DNA from: Fremontodendron californicum
Taxonomy: Eukaryota; Streptophyta; Magnoliopsida; Malvales; Malvaceae
Direction of reading: 5' to 3'
NCBI GenBank assembly: GCA_030761205.1
Contig: JAULJL010000040.1
Location: forward strand, 14,268,603 to 14,332,602
DNA: 64,000 nt
In this document: positions 21,559-33,857 of the stretch, one piece after another
Numbering within the stretch: the first letter of the stretch is position 1
Layout of the letters: the number at the start of each line of letters is the position of its first letter
The notes under the pieces: generated by a model
Database searches by the model: none
Told to the model about the DNA's origin: nothing
The model's input: only the letters and a program-made list of their open reading frames with translations
Position numbers and translations under genes: made by a program

Positions 21559-21622
<64 letters not shown>

Positions 21623-24168
21623 CAGTGCTTCGTCATTGGAGCCGCCATTTTCAACTGGTTCGTAAAGGCCGGTGTCGAGATTGATGCGTGAAACAGTTTT
21701 GTTGAGCAAGTTCTCACCAACTCTTACAAGGCTTTCTAAATTCTCCTTTGTAGCTACATCCACTGAGGCCAAATCCCCACTTAGCGTATCGTCCTAGTTT
21801 TCCATTTACAATTACAATTACAATGAAAATCATGAATTATGAATTATAACAAAACACCAGCTTGTTAAAGCTTAATTTTAATCATCCAAATCCAAACAAT
21901 TACTTTGGATATTCTAGGATCAGTTATTTCCTTCGTATTTCTTTCCCTAAACCACAACATATATACCAGATGTGTTTTCATGTTCAAATGAACATTTAGG
22001 GTGTTTTAATTTTTAGTTTTGACTTATGTTATCTGGATTTTTCATTTTTTCTAAAATATTCGTATCCCACAGTTGTATCTAACACCTATTTGAATATGAA
22101 TATTGGAATATATATGATCCTCTAAATGTATAAAAAAAATTAAAAAATTGAGTATACTCATGGAGGACTCATATCCGTATCAGACACTTACTCTTCAATC
22201 CAGATAATCATAAGTTTTGACTTCTAACATTTTCATTTGGAAAAAAAAAAAAATGGCCTCAAGCATAGTTATGCTTAAATCAATTGTCACGCTTGCACTA
22301 AGTAGTTGAAAAGAAATTGAATAATCATCTTATACATATTGCTGATTATAAACTACAAGGTCTTCAAAAAAAAAAAAAAAAGTAAACAAGTTTGTAAATG
22401 AGTATATATGTATGTATATATATATATAATTATATATTGATTTAGTTTTTCAATTTTTTAAAAATTTTCCTGTATGCCAGTTATATATATTTAGATAAAA
22501 GAATACAAAAAGGGAAGCTTACATCGATCCGAAGATACTTGTCCTCTGAATGAAGGGCTTGGAAAACCACAGAGTTATGGTAGTCAACCATATCCTTGCC
22601 TGCTTCGCTATAACAATCAATTATTGGAGTATTATTATTTTCAAATAACCAACTTATTACACCCCATTTGGACGCCATTGTAGCATTGTATTTCTTTTCA
22701 AGTCTGTTCGATCCTGCCCCTAACGAAATCACAAGAAATCGTTGATAATCCAAGGGCTCGATAGGGGAAAAATCAGGGTTCTCCTTCATTATCTGTTTGG
22801 TCACTTCTCGCATGGCAACCAGTGTCTGATCGCGACATCAAAATTAAGGGCAATAAATAACTCTTGTCAGCTATCTCCATTGATTTGAAGAAATTAATCA
22901 TACTTAAAATTTCTTTTGTTTAGATATATATTTTTTACTTACGGGATTGTTAGCTGCAATGCCTCCGTCTATAAGGTTGAATTCTTCTTCGTTGTTCTTG
23001 AAATAATAAGGAGGAAAATAAGTTGGTGCTGCAGATGTGGCTATGCAGATGTCTGATAAGAGGGCGTCAATGTTTGGATTGATAGGAACCTGCATGGCCA
23101 AAATCTCAACTTTGTTATTATTGCTTAGCTGATAGGGTTGACAACGCATAAATTAATTAACTATATACTAACTAAAGCCTTCTTTCAACTCACCCCAAAG
23201 GTTACTATTCATTTTTGGAAGGTCGGAAAGAATATATTCTCTACTGAATTTGAAAAAAGATGAAAGGGTTCTAGAGTCTGCAGACATGGAAATTAGTACT
23301 AGTTAACTACTAGGAACTCCGGGATTTAACCCAATTGGTTCATGCAACTATTCTTAAGAAGGAATATCTAGTAGATCTGCGATTCGAATCCTAACATCTG
23401 CAACCCATTTTCCTATCATAGGCTGCGGCCTCCTAAAAAGAAAACTACCTGATAGGTGGAAAAGATTGTAGGCTGGAGTTTGGTGATGTCAAAAGTAGGA
23501 ATAGCCACACTGGTCAAGGTTTGATGCAATTTTGTGTTCCCTAATATGTCTCTTATCAGCTTGTAAAGATACTTCCCGTCGTATCTTGGTCCTGTTAGAA
23601 CTTTTGATAGCTTTGCAGCCCAAGCCAAGATCCCACTGTGTCATCGAAAAGCCAAGAATAAACAAAAGAACAGATAGAAGAATTAAGCAGCCCTAGGAGT
23701 ATCAAAATTACAAAAAAATGCATCAAAGGTATATCTTTGTTTATCCTATGATATAACCTTATCTGTGGGAAAATTCCAGGAGAGTTTTTAAGATAAAAGG
23801 GCACTATATCTTTAGCAGCAAATAGAGGACGGCCATTTTCATTCGGGGCAGTTAACATGGCTGTTATGAGACCACCAGTGCTAGTTCCTGCGATGACGTC
23901 GAAGTAATCTGCAAGCCTAACATCGTCACCATCCAGTCTCTGTTTTCAATGCGACAATAAAAGCTTTAGAGTTAGAATCAATATATTACATAAATTTGGC
24001 TAAGAATTCTCGTTAAATAGAATCTGTTACCTGAAGTTCGGATTCAAGTTTAGCAAGAATAACTCCAGGAATGATTCCTCTTATTCCCCCTCCATCAATA
24101 CTGAGTACAGTGATAAGATTTCCATAAGTTGGTGGTTGGATTTGAAAAGGTGATAATCTTTTCTCCAT
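21406..24168 (-). CDS. Patatin-like phospholipase (lipid acyl hydrolase), 7 exons
   Basis: Seven exons join in frame with GT-AG introns: 24168-24031, 23939-23758, 23635-23449, 23089-22943, 22825-22523, 21793-21618, 21484-21406. They give 1212 nt, 403 residues, the usual length of plant patatin-like proteins. ATG at 24166-24168 starts MEKRLSPFQIQPP. Visible motifs: the oxyanion-hole loop DGGGIRG (about residues 25-31), the nucleophile elbow GTSTGG with Ser66, and the catalytic Asp in DGGIAANNP (Asp210). The Ser-Asp dyad is complete. Family members hydrolyse acyl chains from phospho- and galactolipids, often in defence or stress responses; substrate is not predictable here. No signal peptide is seen, so a cytosolic enzyme is likely. 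Introns carry a SINE, a MITE and a TA repeat, but no exon is broken. Confidence 0.95.
21562..21616. repeat. (TA)n microsatellite at a splice donor
   Basis: About 27 TA units lie in intron 6 of the patatin-like gene and abut its 5' splice site (minus strand AAAG|GTATATATA). The donor consensus is itself the first unit of the repeat. Confidence 0.95.
22024..22213. mobile_element. MITE family E in patatin intron, perfect 8-bp TSD
   Basis: Starts TTATGTTATCTGGATTTTTC and ends AATCCAGATAATCATAA. Octamers gttttgac at 22016-22023 and 22214-22221 are identical. Core contains the family words atttg...atccgtatcagacac. Related copies at 32157, 45883, 46824, 47225 and about 56700. Confidence 0.85.
23311..23442 (+). 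repeat. tRNA-derived SINE in intron 3 of the patatin gene
   Basis: A-box-like tttaacccaattggttcatgc (23325-23345) and B-box gattcgaatcc (23381-23391) are 35 bp apart, as in tRNA-derived SINEs. The element is antisense to the gene. Short flanking copies of aactac (23305-23310, 23443-23448) look like a target duplication, and the right copy is the complement of the splice donor GTAGTT of exon 3. Confidence 0.6.
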
Positions 24169-24220
24169 TTTGGTTGTTCTATTTGAAGCACAGATTATTA
24201 AAATTATCAAACAAACAATG

Positions 24221-24228
24221 TATTTATA
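24221..24228 (-). promoter_or_regulatory. TATA box of the patatin-like gene
   Basis: Minus strand TATAAATA, 53 bp before the start codon. A start of transcription near 24195 would leave a short leader. Confidence 0.6.
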
Positions 24229-24643
24229 GAGAGAATTGCAGATTTAGTTAATGGATTTTTGATTTGATTATATCCAAAAAAGTTGACAAGCTAGGGAGCT
24301 TCTTCGAAGCCTTTAGCATTATTCTCACTCGGCAACCTGGCTCCAGCTACTTGGCATTTAAAAAATGAAGCAAATTAAGCTGACCAGGACCAATTGATGA
24401 GTTCAGGTTGAGGTTACAAACTTACAATTGTTATAGTTTTCAAGTAAAAGAGCACTTCCATTATAGAAAATCAGCATATAATAAGCAAGATAAAAAAAAA
24501 AAAAAAAAAAAGGGGGAAAACCAAATTAACAATCGTGTGATCTATTATTATTAGTAGAGTGTCGGATTTTTAATTTCAGTGATCAAAATTTAATCATTGA
24601 CAATTTCAATTATAAAAAGAATACTATGATTAAGGCATGCTTA
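24229..24643. other. Upstream region of the patatin-like gene
   Basis: No regulatory word I can defend. A poly-A run lies at about 24492-24510. Confidence 0.4.
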
Positions 24644-24651
24644 GCTAACTT

Positions 24652-24954
24652 TAGAATTGTTCATGGGTTGGGCTAAGCCAGACTCCTATAGCAATAAATT
24701 TTGTTCGTCCAAAATCCGATCTGGTTTGATCCGTCTGATCCAAAAAGCTCGTTTTAATATTTAAAAAATATATTAAAATATTAAAAATATATTTTTCTAT
24801 TAAGATTTATATATTTTTATAATTAAATTTAAATAAAAAATATTTATTTATTAAATAATAATCGTTTCCAATCAAACAGGCTCATATTAAAAATTTCCTA
24901 TCTTAAATTCAACCCATAAAATCCAAATAATAGCACAACCTTTGAATAGATCTA
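24652..24954. mobile_element. MITE family A, older copy
   Basis: Starts TAGAATTGTTCATGGGTTGG and ends CCTTTGAATAGATCTA. Flanking octamers gctaactt and attaacct agree at 5 of 8, a decayed duplication. Confidence 0.6.
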
Positions 24955-25332
24955 ATTAACCTGCATGAAAAAGCTAGCTGAATTTCGCCTCTCAAACCAA
25001 AACACATGCCTACATGCCAAAAACACCATGGTCTCGTATGAAAATATTTTTTTTCTCTTATTATATATGTGTTTTTTTTTTAATTATATGTGTTATTAAC
25101 TTATTATACCATGATTGAGTCATTTTTCCTCCCGTTCGAAGCTGCATGGCCAAATTAGAAAAAAATAAAATTCATACTTGGATTATAATTTATAAATTAC
25201 TTCTCTTCTGGTTGACACGATCAAGCTAGTCTACAATAGCTTGGGGAATTAAAATTGATCCTTTTTCGTACATAATTCGGCCATTTAGAAAATTATAATT
25301 GGTTTCTAAACATATAGATTTAATGGTTCAGT

Positions 25333-25795
25333 TAGGGATGACAATTTAAAATATAGATTCGGATATCTGCGGATATCCGATTTATTTTTTACGGATTCGA
25401 ATTTTTGAACTCGGATAAAAATCGGATTCTGATATTATAATTACTATCCGTAGTAAATTCGGAGCGGATGCGGATATAAAACCAAGATATCCATTATCTG
25501 AATCCGCATTACTTCTGCGGATTCGGATAGCGAATTTTGATATCCGAATCTGAATCCGCTTATTTGTAAAACACATAAATTTTGTTTGATTTTATATTTT
25601 TATTTTTAAAAAATTGATTTATTGAATTCGGGTTTTTAGCGGATTTGGATATCCGACGGATAATGTTATTTAATTCGAATTCGGATTCGAATAGTAATAT
25701 GCGGATAAATTGCGAATTCGGATTTTAAAATAGTTTTGCGAATTCGGATTCAGATAATACAAAAAATACAAATATCCGACTCGCTACCATCCCTA
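25333..25795. mobile_element. MITE family D (gcggatatccg-rich) with 8-bp TSD
   Basis: Starts TAGGGATGACAATTTAAAA and ends CTCGCTACCATCCCTA. Octamers ggttcagt (25325-25332) and gattcagt (25796-25803) match at 7 of 8. The interior is a dense set of cggattcggatat words on both strands. Related sequence fills 27560-28500. Confidence 0.8.
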
Positions 25796-25803
25796 GATTC
25801 AGT

Positions 25804-27106
25804 TACACAAAAAGAATATAAAACAATCAATTTGGATATCAGAATTCTAATTCAAATGCTTAGTTTAACTTTAATAGAAACTTTACCAAGTCAAGTAGTG
25901 TTTTCAAATTTATTTTGATTTGAATGTATAAAACGCATAGCAATTTGGAAGGAAATTCTCAAAGCTTGTCGTGATTCGTGAATAGATATGTTCAAATTTA
26001 TTTTTGACTTTTAATAAAATTCTAAATCTTTAACCAAAAATATATTTTTTTTCTTTTTTTTACCATATTACAATTTTTCCTCTTCATATAATTTTTAATT
26101 TTATTCTAGATCTCTATCCCATATTGTCATGCAATCTTATTTAAAAATAAAAGTCAACTTAGAAACCACTTTATAAAAGATTAAGATAGAATCATAATTT
26201 GTAATTTCAAATTTTCAAGTTCATTTTTTTAAAATTATATTTATTTTTCTTGTCGATGAAAAATATATGTTTAACTATTGGTTTATTTACTTTTTATTTC
26301 AATTTTAAATTGCCAAAAAAAGTTTTCATAATTTATTGAAATGCTGTGTAATTAGTAATTTTACTATAGATAATGCTACATTCACTCATCTTATATATTC
26401 ATTTCATACACTCACTTCTTATTTAGGGACTTGATTGAAAAGTATTAAATTTTTTATAAGTTATAATAGAATTTTGAAAATTTATATACTATATATGTGT
26501 AATATTAGATGAATGTATATGGTCTTTTCATTTTACTATTAATTTGAAAGTCTTTCTATTCTTAAAAGTTTAATGTTATCATAGTAATATTTTATTTTAT
26601 AATTTTTTGAGATTAGTTATTTTTAATTAGTATGTTATTTGCGTGTGTATATATATTGAATAAATCTAAAATAAATATAATATTAATTGATCTCTCTAAA
26701 ATCAAATATCAAGATCAGACACTGTCTATAAACACCGATTACTGAAACCCTAATCAAAAATACTATTTTAAAAAAAAATCATTATTTTCATTAAATTCAA
26801 TAAAAGATAACGCATTAATTATAAGTTTTTTTTATAAATATTATTTTAACCATATTGCTTAACATAAGCTCAAACACATGCTTTTAATGGCATAATAAAT
26901 ATACCCGGACTCTTTCATGCTTCATCAGCCACACTCTTATGCAATTTCAAACTTTTGAGTCTCTTCCTTCCTTATGTTAAACTTGTTAATTAATGTTATT
27001 AAATAGAATAATATTGATGAAATCTTCATTTCCGATCCCACACCTATTTTGTTTCTTAATTGACTTCACTTCCCCACGCTTTCTTCCTTAACTCATCAAC
27101 CACGGC
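25804..27106. other. Intergenic AT-rich DNA
   Basis: No gene. About 26365-26520 has imperfect inverted ends (acattcactcatc ... gatgaatgtatat) that could be an old MITE; no target duplication found. Confidence 0.4.
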
Positions 27107-27218
27107 TGCACAAAAACACTTCTATTATTATATTCAACTAGTTTTAAGCACGTCTAAAAATTATATATAAAAAAAATTAATTATAATATATTTAATAAAT
27201 TTTATATAAAATAAAAAT

Positions 27219-29114
27219 TCTATACCTATATATAAAAACTATCTCCTAAGGGCTGTGACAGCAACAGCTGTCCTTCCTTTTTTTTTTTTAGTAAAATTAT
27301 AAAATAGGTTAACCAATAAAAATTATTTATAATTTTTGGTCAATAATATAAATAATTATTAATATATAAAAACTATCCTAGGGCTGTGACAGCAACAACT
27401 ATCCTTCCCTTTTTTCTTTTTTCTTTTTTTAATTTTTAGTAAAATTATAAAATAGATTAACCAATAAAAATTATTTATAATTTTTGGTCAATATTATAAA
27501 TAATTATTAATAGGAAATATCAATTTTTTTAAAGTTTTTTTTATTCGATCTTTTTTTTTTCTTTCTTGAAAATCGATATTACGGATTAGGATAATTTATG
27601 GATTCGGATATTGAATTTACTATCTTCATCGGATTCAGAGAGGATTCGGATATAAACTCTTGGATATCCGTTATTCTAATCCGTTTTAATTTTGGTCTGG
27701 ATAGTATTGAATATTCGAATTGTTATCCGCTCCAGTTATTTATTTAAAGCCATAGCAGTAATTTTTTCAGTGTTTTAGGAAAATTACAAAATAGACTGAT
27801 CAATTAAAAATATTTATAGTCATTATAATAAATAATTGGTAATAGGAAATATAAGTTTTTTTAGCTTTTGTGATTCGATCCAATTTTTCGGATTTAAATA
27901 TTACTGATTTGGATAATTCGCGGATTCGGATATTAAATTTACTATCCTCATCGGATTCGGATATAAACACTTGGATATCCGTTATCCAAATCAGCTTCAA
28001 TTTTGATCCGGATAGTGTAGAATATCTGAATCCGTTATCCACTCCAGTTATATATTTAAAGCGATAGCTTTTTTTTTTTTTTCTTCAGTGTTTTAAGAAA
28101 ACAAAATAGATTAATCAATTAAATAATGTTTATAATTTATAGTCATTATAATAAATAATTGTTAATAAGAAAATAAATTTTTTTACTTTAATGATTCGAT
28201 CCTTTTTTTCGGATTCGAATATTACGGATTCAGATTATTTGCGAATTTGGATATTTAATTTACTATCATTAGGATATGAACCTCCGCTCCATTTACATAT
28301 TTAATTCTTATTTAATTTTATATTTTTATTTTTTAAAAAAATAATAATAAATTCAAATTTTAGCGGATTCAGATATGCGGTGGATATTGTTCTTTAAATA
28401 GGATGAGATTCGGATAATAAACAGATTCGAAGTTTTGATAAATTAAGCAAATTCAAATTGGGATATTTAAAAAATGTAGATATCCGATCCACTGTCATCT
28501 CTATTTGTGACAAAAAATTGGTAAAATTATAAAATAAACTAATAAACCAAAAATATTTTGATATTATATATATATTCTAAAAAACGTGTAATTAAGAGAG
28601 AAATTTTTTTGAAAAAATTACAAAATGAATCAATTAATTAAAATATTTATTATCTATTATTATTATAATAAATAATTATTAATAAAGAAACAGAAAAAAA
28701 AAAAGATGTGAAATAATATTTAGCAATTATTTTTCATCTTTTGAGAAGAAGAAAATATACCAGCAAAGGTAATTGGTCGATTTGGACTCCCACAATCGAA
28801 GAAAGTAAAATCTGATTAGTAAAAAATTCGACTTAAGTTTTATTTTTTTAATGAATTTGTCACTTGATTTTTAAAAAGTTAAATTTTATAGTTTTATGTT
28901 TTTTTAATTTAAAATTGATTTAGTAATAAACAAATTTTATTTGTGAGAAAGATGTAATTTGAAATATTTAATTTTTATATTAAAAAATATAATTATTTTA
29001 TATATAAATATATTAAAATATTAAAAAATATTTAAATAAATAATTACTAATTTATATAATAAAAATTAAATAAAAAATTTTAAATCCCTAGCAAAGCGGG
29101 GGAAAATATTCTAG
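27219..29114 (+). mobile_element. Probable Helitron-like element with internal repeats
   Basis: The 3' side has a GC hairpin-like stretch ccctagcaaagcggggg (29086-29102), then TATTCTAG followed by T, a typical Helitron terminus. The proposed 5' end TCTATACCTATATATAAAAA at 27219 also fits Helitron starts but is preceded by T rather than A. No Rep/helicase is encoded, so any activity would be in trans. Interior: two copies of a 134-bp unit (from 27228 and 27362, each with gggctgtgacagcaaca), then three degenerate blocks rich in cggattcggatat. Confidence 0.45.
27228..28700. repeat. Degenerate tandem repeats within the Helitron-like block
   Basis: Units share aaaattataaaatagattaaccaat, aattatttata and an attcggatat segment. 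Starts lie near 27228, 27362, 27765, 28080 and 28510, so spacing is irregular (134 to about 430 bp). Copies differ by many substitutions. Confidence 0.6.
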
Positions 29115-29473
29115 TTTATGTATAAAATATACATACAAATACACATTTTTATTTTAAATGAAATAATCACTATTGACACAATTATGTTTTACTTTTCATT
29201 ATATATAATTTATATAGAATATATAAGTCCATATGAAATGTTGCATAAAAAATCAAAATTTTAAAATGTTCTATAAATTTTCAAATATAAATAAAATAAT
29301 ATTATAAAGAAAAGCTAATAAACTAGTGGAAAAAGCTAATAATGCTTATTATATAAGGTAATAATGCATATTATATTATTATTTGGTGGAAAAAGCTAAT
29401 AGATTGGTATGAAAGGGAAAAAAAGAAACAAAATATCAAAAGCATAATTGATTAACTAAAAATTGTAAAACTT

Positions 29474-29522
<49 letters not shown>

Positions 29523-29754
29523 TTAAAGTTGAGTCAATTCAAGAAATCAATATTTATAATCAAATTAATGCACAAAGTGATAAAGAAATTGAATGATAAT
29601 ATCTAATGAGATGTGATTGAAAATGAAAATCAAATTAATGCACAAAACACTTCTATTATTATATTCAGGGTTTTTGTCCCCATGGTAGATATGTATATAC
29701 ACTTACCATCACGGATGAAAAAACAGACCGGATTGGTCGTGAATTGAAGGCTTG
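29115..29754. other. AT-rich DNA with (TA)n at 29477-29519
   Basis: A TA run of about 21 units and a local repeat of ggtggaaaaagctaata. No gene. Confidence 0.6.
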
Positions 29755-30095
29755 TCTGGTACGGTGTTATAGGAAAAACAAGAAATCATTTGAACCGGTT
29801 GTTGGTTCAATCAATAAAAAATGGAGAAAATTGGGAAATTTTATTTTTTTATTTTTTTTCAAAAATATTTTTTGTAAATGATGAGATTTGAATGAATAGC
29901 GTCCTAGAGTTATATTAAAGACCATACCACTAATCTAAATGCATTTTTTAGTAATTATTTACTATATATAATTTTTATTTAACATTAAAATTGTTTTAAA
30001 AATATTTAAAATCTTGTTAAAATGAACCAGTTGAACCGAAAACCGGAAGTCACACCGATTTGACTTTCGGTCCGATTTTCTTAACATTGCTTACC
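29755..30095. mobile_element. Probable MITE with gaaccggtt ends
   Basis: The left part has gaaccggttgttggttcaat (29794) and the right part gaaccagttgaaccgaaaaccgg (30024-30046), partly inverted. The core is AT-rich and includes a minus-strand SINE-like gagatttgaatga segment. Ends and target duplication were not resolved. Confidence 0.4.
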
Positions 30096-30520
30096 ATACT
30101 AATCATTAGTAATTAGGTTAATTAATCTTAGTTTGTTTTGTTAAACATTGGGTGGATAGGTCCAATTTTAATATAAGTTTATTTTGTTAAGCATTAAGTG
30201 GAGAGTTCTAATTTGAATATAAGAACATAAGCAATTCAAGACTTAACAAATATAGGATAACAGTATTTAATAAGTCCCATCATGTGTAGATGGAGACAGA
30301 AGATCTTACTACTTGACAAAGTCGAAAGGTATAACAGGCATAAATAATATGCAAAAATAACAGCACAGAACATAAACTATGATATCATGTTAAGCATTCA
30401 ACGTAAAATTCATTGGTAATAGATGGAGAGACCCAACTTGAATATAAAATCATAAGTAATTCAAGACTTAACATATATAAAATAATACCAGTTAACATGT
30501 TCAATCATTTTCCTTATGTA
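30096..30520. repeat. Pair of related LTR-like blocks
   Basis: aatataagaacataagcaattcaagacttaaca at about 30215 recurs as aatataaaatcataagtaattcaagacttaaca at about 30440, and each follows a gttaagcatt word. The period is about 225 bp. Class unknown. Confidence 0.55.
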
Positions 30521-32148
30521 ATATAATTAGTTAAGTATATTCACAATGTTATTTTTACTTTGACCTCCTATAATAATTATGTTTAATTTTTGCCAAGGGA
30601 GGCTAGGTCTTCTTATGTCTATGACTAGGTCATGAAAAAGAGTTCCAAAACTCAAAACTTCTTTAAATTCCAAAAGAAAATATAAAATATATATGTTGGC
30701 AAGAAAGGATCATTAATTACATGATCATGCTTAGCATGCATAATTGGAATATATAGTTTATAGTTTGATGGGGAATTTTGTGATTGTATTGCGAGTAACC
30801 CTTCTCATAAAATAAAAAGAGAGTGGCCATCATCTCTTTCTTGAATGGGTTGAGTTCCTTTTTTAATTATATTAAATTCTAAATTAATTAGAGATAATGA
30901 AGTGGGATATTAATTAATGGACTTATCAGAACTAGACTATGATAATACAAGATAAGAACTTTGAACTTCATTAATTATTAGTAAAAATATAGAACAGAAA
31001 GGATATAGATAGATTAGAAATGTTTTAATAATAATATATAATTTATTAAATGGCTTTCTTGTATTTCACTCTTGACTCCTCAAAATAAAAATATAATTGA
31101 CAAACATATGAAGATAGAATTTCTTAATTCATAGCAGTTGACCAATCAAATTCAATATATATCTTAAGAAAATAAAATTTTCATGCCTGCTTTAGCCGAC
31201 ATTTTTTTATATAATTAATTGGGGGATGAGTCAGATTAACCAAAAAAAGAAATTACAAATTGTTCTACCCTAAAAATAAAATCCATGTAGCTTATTTTTG
31301 CTGACTAATGAAGGGGAAAATCCAATGGGTTCATAAACCAATGGTTTTGGGCTCTGAACCAACTCTTCTATGGGCTTTTGGTATCTACAAATGCCCATTA
31401 GTTATAAATGGGCCAAAGAAACTACTACTAATTAATGCCAGTTCCCAATTTTTTTTATTATTTTTTTAAGAATAATAATGAAATTTTTTAACTTTAAATG
31501 TCATAAAGAGACAGTCATATGTCTTATTTTTTAATATATTTTAGATATATGTTATTTTACTAATCTCGTTTTTGAAATTTAAAAATTTTATTAACAGTAT
31601 ATGAGATGATTTAAGAAAAAAAAAAGAATTAAAAGAACACAACGTTAGAGATTAGTGAAGCACCGTCCAAAATTTTGTCAAAAATAGTGAATTTAATTTT
31701 TTTTAGGGAAACACATAGGCCATAAATAATTCTCCTTTCATTTTCTTTAATCTCTTTTACTCAAATTACGTTACTACTTCTTAATTAGACACCTTTTTTT
31801 TCTTCTTCTATTTTTCTCCTTGATTTTACATATAAGCACTTTTCCTTTTTATATATTCATTTGCCTTAAAACCAAATGGTTTTCTACTCATATTTATCAT
31901 TTATTCACATTTCAAGGTGTTTATCCCAAAATTTAGCTTGTTCTTTAGATAAATAAAGAGGGAGAATTTAAACCTTAATTAAAGTTTTCTACTAAATTAT
32001 GAAGTAGTAAGAAATAGTAGTACTTACTATGGCATAATTGATGGTCAAATTAATTAAAAGAGATTAAGTTTTAAGAGTATTTAAATACTTAAATGTCACC
32101 TCTTTTTTTTTCATCATATAAAATAGAAGTATTACATTTCATCGACAC
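30521..32148. other. Intergenic AT-rich DNA
   Basis: No gene recognised. 31465-31615 resembles a decayed inverted-repeat element related to that at 1911 (aataataat ... agtatatgagatgat), but ends are unclear. Confidence 0.4.
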
Positions 32149-32156
32149 AATCAAAA

Positions 32157-32311
32157 TAGATGTTATTCAGATTAAAAGATGAATGTTGAATATGGGTATA
32201 TGTTTGATATGATATATTTAATTTTTTTTAAAAAAATTCATATATTTCAATATCCAAATCCAAATATGTGTTAAACACAAATATTTTTTTTAAAAAAAAC
32301 CAGGTAACATA
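32157..32311. mobile_element. MITE family E with perfect 8-bp TSD
   Basis: Starts TAGATGTTATTCAGATT and ends AAAACCAGGTAACATA. Octamers aatcaaaa at 32149-32156 and 32312-32319 are identical. Confidence 0.82.
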
Positions 32312-32319
32312 AATCAAAA

Positions 32320-32854
32320 CATCAAACATTTTTGTTTCTTTTTACTTGTAATTTTAAAAAATTTCTCATGTTTGGTAGATTGTTTAAAATCGCAAGACAT
32401 GCCCCTTAGCCATAGGCCATGTGGGACAATAATCATTAATGATATACTTAATCTCTTAATAATTATATGTTTCTTTATAGAATCTTATTAATTTCTCACC
32501 GCCCTCTCCTTCGTCCCCCCACCTCGAAAGCCAAAACCCCACTCAACCGCAACCAAGAAAACAAAGACCTCCATGAAAAATTATGTTTCTATTTTATTTC
32601 TGGTCATTAAAAATAATGATTTCCCAAATGTATAAAATGTTAAAACTTGCATGGATGCCATACCCCAAAAAGAAAATGTATACAGCGTGGGGTTCACGTC
32701 GGCAGACATCAGATATCCAATGTTTGATGATATACATTTTTGGTTTTTGTGATTATTTGGATTCTTGTAGAAACTTCAAATTTAAGGAAAAGGGTTGAAA
32801 AAAAAAACATATGAATTGGATAGGTTGTTCAAAAAAGGCATTGCATTTGCATAA
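32320..32854. other. Intergenic DNA
   Basis: A 71-codon open frame at 32583-32798 has no recognisable domain or codon character, so it is not called as a gene. Confidence 0.4.
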
Positions 32855-33043
32855 TAGATGAAAATTCGTGCATTTCTATTATATTTATGTTGTTTTTTTG
32901 TATTATTTCGTGTTTAAGATGTTATATATATTTCGGCACATTATAAATTTTGACATATTCGTTTATTCGTGCAATATTTTTAGTTATTTTTTGTATTATA
33001 TTTATATCGTGTAATCGTATTGTGTTCAAAATTATTAAATTTA
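32855..33043. mobile_element. MITE family B, degenerate
   Basis: Starts TAGATGAAAATTCGTG and ends AAATTATTAAATTTA, with cgtgtttaag, gttatatat and tttgacatattcgt words of the family in order. No clean octamers. Confidence 0.55.
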
Positions 33044-33049
33044 GGTTAA

Positions 33050-33568
33050 GGATCATGCTTTTCAAGTGTTGTTAAAGTTTTAATAATTGTTTTCATTCAA
33101 AAAAATATTGCTGTCTTTTCCTACATATGCTGCCACTATATGCTCAATAAGTTGTAAGGAAATAAAAGACATTGCCCAGATACAACTTGTACATACTAGT
33201 ACTTTTTTTTTTCAAAGAGAAGAGTTAGTATTACTTAGTCGTTAATTTAGGATTTTAAGTTCTATTTCTACATTAAGAGAATACATGCACCTGTTAATTG
33301 GATTTTTTTAACTTTATAATAAATTTTCATGGAAAGAGTTGAATGAAATTAATAATGCAAGGTCCAATTATCATTATTAATGTCTAATAAAATTGATCCC
33401 GGTCTTCAAAAGTAAATTTCCCTTATTTGACAGCTAAATTAAGAAAGTTCTATGATACGCCCTTTTCAAAAATACGATAACTTATGGCGTTTTTAAGTAA
33501 AATGTCGGATACGTCATTAAAATTCAAAATTATTGTAGTGTCATTTTCAAGCGAAAATTATTCTACCA
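33050..33568. other. Intergenic AT-rich DNA
   Basis: A possible degenerate SINE at about 33220-33300. Otherwise nothing. Confidence 0.35.
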
Positions 33569-33576
33569 TCCACAAT

Positions 33577-33849
33577 TAGATCTACTAATGGGTAGGGTTG
33601 AGCTGCAGTCCGAAACTTTTCCAATTTTTTTTCCAGACACGACTCGGATTACTGTTCACAAATTAATAAAAAAAATAAAAAATCAATTTTATATTAATAT
33701 TTATATATTTTTATAATTAAATTTAAATAAAAAATATTTTTTTATTATGTTAACAGTGATCTGGATCCGATCGGACCAGATCACAAAAATATCTATCCAA
33801 ACCCGATTTAATACAAATCGAATTTGTCGAGTCGAACTAGCCAAATCTA
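33577..33849. mobile_element. hAT MITE family A with 8-bp TSD
   Basis: Starts TAGATCTACTAATGGGTAGG and ends GAACTAGCCAAATCTA. Octamers tccacaat (33569-33576) and tccacaac (33850-33857) match at 7 of 8. Confidence 0.8.
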
Positions 33850-33857
33850 TCCACAAC

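Larger units (their letters stand above)
27107..29667. repeat. 30-bp direct repeats flanking a 2.5-kb repeat-rich block
   Basis: The sequence tgcacaaaaacacttct... at 27107-27136 recurs, one A shorter, at 29639-29667. The block between is made of degenerate repeats and a Helitron-like end. Whether the pair is a target duplication, a repair scar or a chance dispersed duplicate is open. Confidence 0.7.

Noticed and set aside
23325..23391. Possible tRNA gene in the patatin intron
   Set aside because: A and B boxes are present, but no cloverleaf can be folded and several similar copies exist; it is a SINE.
32583..32798. 71-codon open frame
   Set aside because: No recognisable motif; start and composition look random.
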